DNA of 64,000 bases from Bacteroidales bacterium. Its GTDB lineage: Bacteria > Bacteroidota > Bacteroidia > Bacteroidales > GCA-2748055. The stretch lies in the NCBI GenBank assembly GCA_029210585.1, contig JARGFP010000015.1, positions 1 to 64,000 on the forward strand, written 5' to 3'. The notes beneath the pieces were generated by a model. The model was given only the letters and a program-made list of their open reading frames with translations, was not told the DNA's origin and did not search any database. The translations under genes were made by a program, and so were the position numbers. Of this stretch, positions 59,982 through 64,000 are shown one piece after another; the first letter of the stretch is position 1, and each line of letters starts with the position of its first letter.

Positions 59982-61178
59982 ATGAAAATAAAAGCGGTAA
60001 ATAACCATAAAACCGAAAAGGACTTCCTTGATCTGCCGAGGAAACTCTATAAAAATGATCCTTTCCATGTGATGCCTTTTGACAAAGACATCAGGGCAGC
60101 ATTTGATCCTGCACAAAATGTTCATTTCAGGAACGGGGATGCTGCCCGGTGGATCCTCCTGAACGATGATCAAAAAGTGATTGGCAGGATTGCCGCATTC
60201 TATGAAAAGGACAAGGCAAAAGCAGACTACGTGGACAATGGAGGGTGTGGTTTTTTTGAATGCATTAACAACCAGGCGGCAGCCAACATGCTTTTCGATG
60301 CAGCTGCTGCATGGCTGAAGGAAAAAGGATTCGAGGCCATGACCGGCCCTGTCAATTTTGGTGAAAACGAATCCAACTGGGGTTGCCTGGTTCAGGGTTT
60401 TGAGCCACAGGGCCACGGGATGGCCTATAACCTGCCCTACTACAAGGAGTTATTCGAAAACTACGGTTTCCAGCTCTACTACAGGCAGTTCAGTTTTCAT
60501 ATCGAAATTGAAAAACCCTTTCCCGAGCGTTTCTGGAAAATTGCGGAATGGATCAATAACCGCCCCAATTACAGCTTCAGGCATTTCGATTACAAACAAG
60601 CCGATAAGTTTGTGAATGATACAGTAAAAGTATACAACGAAGCCTGGCCGCTGCTCAAGGACGACTTCACTCCCATGGACCCGAAGTCGATATACGAGCT
60701 CATGCAAAAGGCAAAACCGATCCTGGATCCCGAACTTTGCTGGTTCGCCTACTACAAGGATGAACCCATTGCCTTTTTCTTTTTCTTTCCCGATGCCAAC
60801 CAGATCCTTCGGCACCTGGATGGCAGGATGCACCTTTGGAACAAACTGAAATTCGTTTACCTGAAAAAGAAAAAAGTGATGACACGCATGCGGGGAAGTG
60901 CTGCCGGTGTATCTCCAAAATACCAGAATTCAGGGGTGGAATCGGGTATCATCTACCAGCTGAAACAGGTGGTCGACCGCAATCCGCATTATAAACAGGC
61001 AGAATTATCGTGGGTGGGGGATTTTAATCCGAAAATGATCGCATTGTATAATGCAACCGGGGCAACGCACGCCAAAACACATTATACCTACCGGTATATG
61101 ATCAATAAATCACTGCCATTCAAACGTTTTATGCCCGAAAAAGTAGATGAGTCAGCCTTTCCGGATGGTGCCATCTGA
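59982..61178 (+). CDS. GNAT-fold protein (possible N-acetyltransferase), tandem-domain type
   Basis: A 398-residue cytoplasmic protein. The start (MKIKAVNNHKTEKDFLDLPRKLYKNDPFHV) and WILLNDDQKVIGRIAAFYEK look like the first half of a GNAT domain; GPVNFGENESNWGCLVQGF follows. The second half has CWFAYYKDEPIAFFFFFPD and the CoA-loop-like NSGVESGIIYQL region, so two GNAT-type halves are present. The substrate is unknown. It lies 10 bp after the aminotransferase gene and is probably cotranscribed. Confidence 0.75.
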   Translation: MKIKAVNNHKTEKDFLDLPRKLYKNDPFHVMPFDKDIRAAFDPAQNVHFRNGDAARWILLNDDQKVIGRIAAFYEKDKAKADYVDNGGCGFFECINNQAAANMLFDAAAAWLKEKGFEAMTGPVNFGENESNWGCLVQGFEPQGHGMAYNLPYYKELFENYGFQLYYRQFSFHIEIEKPFPERFWKIAEWINNRPNYSFRHFDYKQADKFVNDTVKVYNEAWPLLKDDFTPMDPKSIYELMQKAKPILDPELCWFAYYKDEPIAFFFFFPDANQILRHLDGRMHLWNKLKFVYLKKKKVMTRMRGSAAGVSPKYQNSGVESGIIYQLKQVVDRNPHYKQAELSWVGDFNPKMIALYNATGATHAKTHYTYRYMINKSLPFKRFMPEKVDESAFPDGAI

Positions 61179-61216
61179 TCATATCGCATTTTGTATGATG
61201 GATGGATGCAAAAAAT

Positions 61217-61247
61217 TTTGTATAAAAGTGAAACATGATTATCTTTG
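61217..61247 (+). promoter_or_regulatory. rpmE2 promoter (TTTG-N19-TATCTTTG)
   Basis: TTTG at 61217-61220 and TATCTTTG at 61240-61247 are separated by 19 bp and followed by CAG, a full match to the Bacteroidota housekeeping consensus. Transcription should start near 61254, giving a leader of about 40 nt before rpmE2. Confidence 0.85.
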
Positions 61248-61292
61248 CAGTCCGTTTGAAAACAGAAACTTAAGACAAGTAATAACAAGATC

Positions 61293-61553
61293 ATGAAAAA
61301 AGGAATACATCCGGATAATTACAGGTTGGTGGCATTCAAGGATATGTCCAATGAAGAAGTATTCATTACCAAGTCTGCAGCTCCATCCAGGGAGAAGATC
61401 GAGATTGAAGGTGTGGAATATCCGCTGATCAAACTGGAGATCTCCAACACGTCACATCCGTTCTATACAGGTAAGATGAAGCTTGTGGATACTGCCGGAC
61501 GTGTCGACAAATTTATGAGCAGGTACAAAAAGCACTACGAAAAGAAAAAATAA
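61293..61553 (+). CDS. rpmE2: 50S ribosomal protein L31 type B (zinc-free)
   Basis: 86 residues beginning MKKGIHPDNYRLVAFKDMSN, with SNTSHPFYTGKMKLVDTAGRVDKF at the C-terminal half, the type B L31 pattern. The zinc-binding cysteines of type A L31 are absent. L31 bridges the two ribosomal subunits near the central protuberance. It has its own promoter and a strong terminator, so it is a single-gene unit. Confidence 0.97.
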   Translation: MKKGIHPDNYRLVAFKDMSNEEVFITKSAAPSREKIEIEGVEYPLIKLEISNTSHPFYTGKMKLVDTAGRVDKFMSRYKKHYEKKK

Positions 61554-61577
61554 ACCTGTTCGGTAATATACAACAGA

Positions 61578-61610
61578 AAGTGCTTTACTTTGGTAAGGCG
61601 CTTTTTTTTT
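61578..61610 (+). terminator. intrinsic terminator of rpmE2
   Basis: AAGTGCTTTAC (61578-61588) pairs with GTAAGGCGCTT (61593-61603) around a TTTG loop with two G-T wobbles, followed by nine Ts. It sits 25 bp before the next gene, so some read-through is possible. Confidence 0.9.
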
Positions 61611-61634
61611 GCCTATTTTTATATAAAAAAAACA

Positions 61635-62822
61635 ATGGGGCTTATCTTGTTCGACAACCGCTGCTGGGAAAACCTGCTCCCGCTTACTTTCACCAAACCT
61701 GCTGCAGAATTGCGTGTAGGCATCCTCCGGATCAGGGAGAAATGGGAGAAACGACTCGCAATGAAAGCATCGTTTCTGACCCACGACTACCTGCAGACAA
61801 AATTCACCACAAGCATTGCAGACCACAACCTGCTTGTCAATGGTGCCCTGTTACCCAACGACAAACTGGTTGCGGCCATTACATCCCTGAAAAGCGGACA
61901 ATCGCTGAAGCAGAATGACCGGCTGCTGGCCGTCAACACCACGTCGGGCAACTTCGACCTCAACAATAAGGCATTGTTGAAGAATGCCATTGAATATTCA
62001 GAGGATATTTCGCTCATTGATGCCCCCTGGAAAATTTTCACGTTGAACGGCCAGGAAATTTCCACCGACTTCGAAATCCTCACAAAGGACCGGAAATCAT
62101 TGCCTCTGAGCGAATCTGTGCAGGTATTGCACAGGGAAAACATCTTCGTGGAGGAAGGGTTTACAGGGGAGTATTTTACTGTCAACGCAACAAATGGACC
62201 CGTCTACCTTGGAAAGAACAGTGAAATCATGGAAGGAAGTGTGATTCGCGGACCGTTTTCCCTGGGCGAACAGTCCACGATCAAATTGTCGGCCAAGATC
62301 TACGGACCCACAACGATAGGCCCCTATTGCAAAGCCGGTGGAGAAATCAATAACGCGGTACTGCAGGCCTATTCCAACAAGGGACACGATGGCTTCCTGG
62401 GAAATTCCGTAGTGGGGGAATGGTGCAACTTCGGGGCCGACACGAACAATTCAAACCTGAAAAACAATTATTCCGAGGTAAAAACCTGGAATTACCCGGC
62501 GAACCGGTTCAGCAAAACGGGACTGCAATTTTGCGGTCTGATCATGGGAGATCATTCCAAGTGCGGCATCAACACCATGTTTAATACGGGTACCGTGGTG
62601 GGAGTAAGTGCGAACATTTTCGGCGCCGGATTCCCGCGCAATTTCATCCCTTCATTTACCTGGGGAGGTCCGCAGGGAATGTCGGTCTACAAGATCGAAA
62701 AGGCATTTGAAACCATGGAACTGGTCATGGGGCGCAGGGACATATCGCTCACGGACATCGATCGTGATATGTACCGTCACATCTTCATGGATACGGAAAA
62801 GTACCGGAAATTCATTACCTGA
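61635..62822 (+). CDS. GlmU-like sugar nucleotidyltransferase family protein
   Basis: 395 residues from ATG 61635 (MGLILFDNRCWENLLPLTFT); an upstream TTG frame runs through the terminator and is not used. The N-terminal domain resembles a degenerate nucleotidyltransferase (LLPLTFTKPAAELRVGILRI) and lacks the usual GxGTR loop. The C-terminal half is a left-handed beta-helix with hexapeptides (IMEGSVIRGPFSLGEQSTIK, GPTTIGPYCKAGGEI, GDHSKCGINTMFNTGTVVG). Close relatives in Bacteroidota are annotated as GlmU family or sugar nucleotidyl transferase of unknown substrate. Its 3' end overlaps the opposing TolC gene by 8 bp. Confidence 0.88.
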   Translation: MGLILFDNRCWENLLPLTFTKPAAELRVGILRIREKWEKRLAMKASFLTHDYLQTKFTTSIADHNLLVNGALLPNDKLVAAITSLKSGQSLKQNDRLLAVNTTSGNFDLNNKALLKNAIEYSEDISLIDAPWKIFTLNGQEISTDFEILTKDRKSLPLSESVQVLHRENIFVEEGFTGEYFTVNATNGPVYLGKNSEIMEGSVIRGPFSLGEQSTIKLSAKIYGPTTIGPYCKAGGEINNAVLQAYSNKGHDGFLGNSVVGEWCNFGADTNNSNLKNNYSEVKTWNYPANRFSKTGLQFCGLIMGDHSKCGINTMFNTGTVVGVSANIFGAGFPRNFIPSFTWGGPQGMSVYKIEKAFETMELVMGRRDISLTDIDRDMYRHIFMDTEKYRKFIT

Positions 62823-64000
62823 GAAGCACCTCGTTGAAATCCTGTTCCAGCCTTACATCATTGATCCAGTCATACAATGTCAGGATGCGCAGGCTGTAAA
62901 AATAATCCCAGTAATTGCGCAGGGCCTGTACATATCCCCTTCGGGCAACATCCTTTGCTTCAAGTGCATCGTTCAGTTCAAGCACATCGATTCTCCCGAT
63001 CAGGAACCGTTGTTTTGTTACTTCATATCTTTTTTCCGCGATGGTATCCGATTTTGAGGCAATCAGCAGCTGATCATCCTGCAGGTTGAACTGCATCACC
63101 TGTAAAAAAATCTGCTGCTCGAAATCGCTCCTGGACTGGATCACGTTGGTTTTAACCACTTCTTCGGCCGACTGGGCCATCCTGTACCGTCCCCTGCCAA
63201 GCCCCCAGTCGAGAATGGGAATTTCGAATCCAACCCGCAACCGCTGCTGGTCTTCGGGATCCACATACACACCCCCCAGGTCATCGGCATTCTTACTGAG
63301 GCCGTACAATGCGAAAAGATTGGCCTGTAGCCCTTTCTGGGATCTCGCCCGGGCAACTTCCTGCTCTGCTTCCAGCAACCTGCGCTGCATGGCCAGCACC
63401 TCCGGATTGTTGGCATTGGCCTCCTGGAGCGCCCTTGCCAGGTCAATATTCACTTTGGGAATCTCATTGGGCAAGACCAGTTCGATGTCCACCATTTCGT
63501 TGTACCCCAGGAAGGACCTGAGCCGGAACTTTTTTACCTCCAGGTCGATATTCGCCGCATTCAGTGCTGTTCCGGCATTCAGAAAGCCCAGCTCCATGTT
63601 CAACAATTCATTCTCGGCGATGGTCCCCAACTGGTAGCGTCCCGTGGCGATGTTGTACAAGGTATCGCTGTTGGCAAAGTTTTTCTTCGCAATTTCCAGG
63701 TTGATCTGTGCCAGGATCAGGTCGAAGAAATACCCCACGGCCCTGTTGTTCACCTGTTCCAGGGTATGGATCAGCTCCTTTTTTGCCTCTTCGTACTTGG
63801 CCGGCTCAATCTTTTTCTCCCATTTAAAGGAGTTATACCCATTGATAGGTTGTGAAAAACCTACCGTAAAAGGATAGGAAAGATAACTCAGGTCAGGATT
63901 GTCACCCAGGTTATCAATCCGCTGCAGGCTGGAATTCAGGAAGATATTTCCGCCGGTCAGCCCCACATTCTGGGAGACTTCCATCTCAACGGAACTGTTC
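62815..64000 (-). CDS. TolC family outer-membrane efflux protein (N-terminus beyond window)
   Basis: At least 394 residues; the frame stays open to the right edge, so an internal Met is not the true start. Two repeats of the TolC fold are visible: long helices (YFFDLILAQINLEIAKKNFANSDTL) with the sequence GRYQLGTIAENELLNMELG, then LLEAEQEVARARSQKGLQANLFALYGLS and GFEIPILDWGLGRGRYRMAQS. The last helix pair contains QRFLIGRIDVLELNDALEAKD. It should form a trimeric outer-membrane channel for tripartite export. Partner genes (MFP, RND or ABC) are not in this window. Its stop overlaps the GlmU-like stop, convergent. Confidence 0.93.
   Translation of the reverse strand, partial: NSSVEMEVSQNVGLTGGNIFLNSSLQRIDNLGDNPDLSYLSYPFTVGFSQPINGYNSFKWEKKIEPAKYEEAKKELIHTLEQVNNRAVGYFFDLILAQINLEIAKKNFANSDTLYNIATGRYQLGTIAENELLNMELGFLNAGTALNAANIDLEVKKFRLRSFLGYNEMVDIELVLPNEIPKVNIDLARALQEANANNPEVLAMQRRLLEAEQEVARARSQKGLQANLFALYGLSKNADDLGGVYVDPEDQQRLRVGFEIPILDWGLGRGRYRMAQSAEEVVKTNVIQSRSDFEQQIFLQVMQFNLQDDQLLIASKSDTIAEKRYEVTKQRFLIGRIDVLELNDALEAKDVARRGYVQALRNYWDYFYSLRILTLYDWINDVRLEQDFNEVLLR

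Noticed and set aside
1-64000. CRISPR arrays, insertion sequences, prophage or integrase genes
   Set aside because: I saw no spaced short repeats, transposase motifs or terminal inverted repeats; the repeats found are short and local.

Overview
The window comes from the chromosome of a Bacteroidota bacterium, probably a marine or algae-associated relative of Marinilabiliales/Prolixibacteraceae. That placement is an inference. It rests on SusC/SusD pairs, giant AraC-type hybrid two-component sensors (HTCS), type IX secretion (T9SS) sorting tails, an alternative complex III operon, and Bacteroidota promoters (TTTG-N19/20-TAnnTTTG).

Positions 1-35146 are one long minus-strand polysaccharide utilisation locus. 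In transcription order it holds SusC, SusD, a LamG surface protein, a multidomain GH43, a GH5-like lipoprotein, two more GH43-type enzymes, a CotH-kinase protein, a GH50/agarase-like enzyme with a CBM96-type domain, two GH2-type enzymes, a cadherin-like surface protein, a CBM96-type/beta-helix protein, a second HTCS, a possible 31-residue membrane peptide and a second SusC that runs off the left edge. A first HTCS (35455-39543, plus strand) is divergent from the right-hand SusC. Between them is a 10-bp direct repeat spaced exactly 21 bp, the geometry expected of an AraC-type operator. The enzyme set (GH50-like, GH2, GH43, GH5-like, CBM96-type, no sulfatase in view) fits a complex, possibly algal, galactan or mixed glycan. 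The substrate cannot be fixed from sequence alone. Six proteins of the locus end in T9SS type A tails and others are lipoproteins, so most of the machinery should sit on the cell surface.

Positions 39605-47690 are a minus-strand alternative complex III operon, actABCDEF (quinol:cytochrome c/oxidase electron transfer). ActA carries six CxxCH haem motifs, and no oxidase genes follow.

Positions 47985-64000 are mainly housekeeping genes: a bile-acid/sodium-symporter-family transporter, a T9SS type B PKD protein, thyA-folA, a DUF2147 protein, a PadR regulator with a membrane partner carrying GldL-like motifs, tRNA-His(GTG), an asparagine-synthase-like protein without the glutaminase cysteine, a Wzx-type flippase, a Bax-inhibitor-1 protein, a class V aminotransferase with a GNAT-like protein, zinc-free ribosomal protein L31, a GlmU-like sugar nucleotidyltransferase, and a TolC-family protein cut by the right edge.

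The most notable non-coding signals are the HTCS operator repeat, a sigma-54-like promoter followed about 110 nt later by a strong terminator (52095-52232, candidate small RNA), and a doubled promoter/operator element in front of padR.
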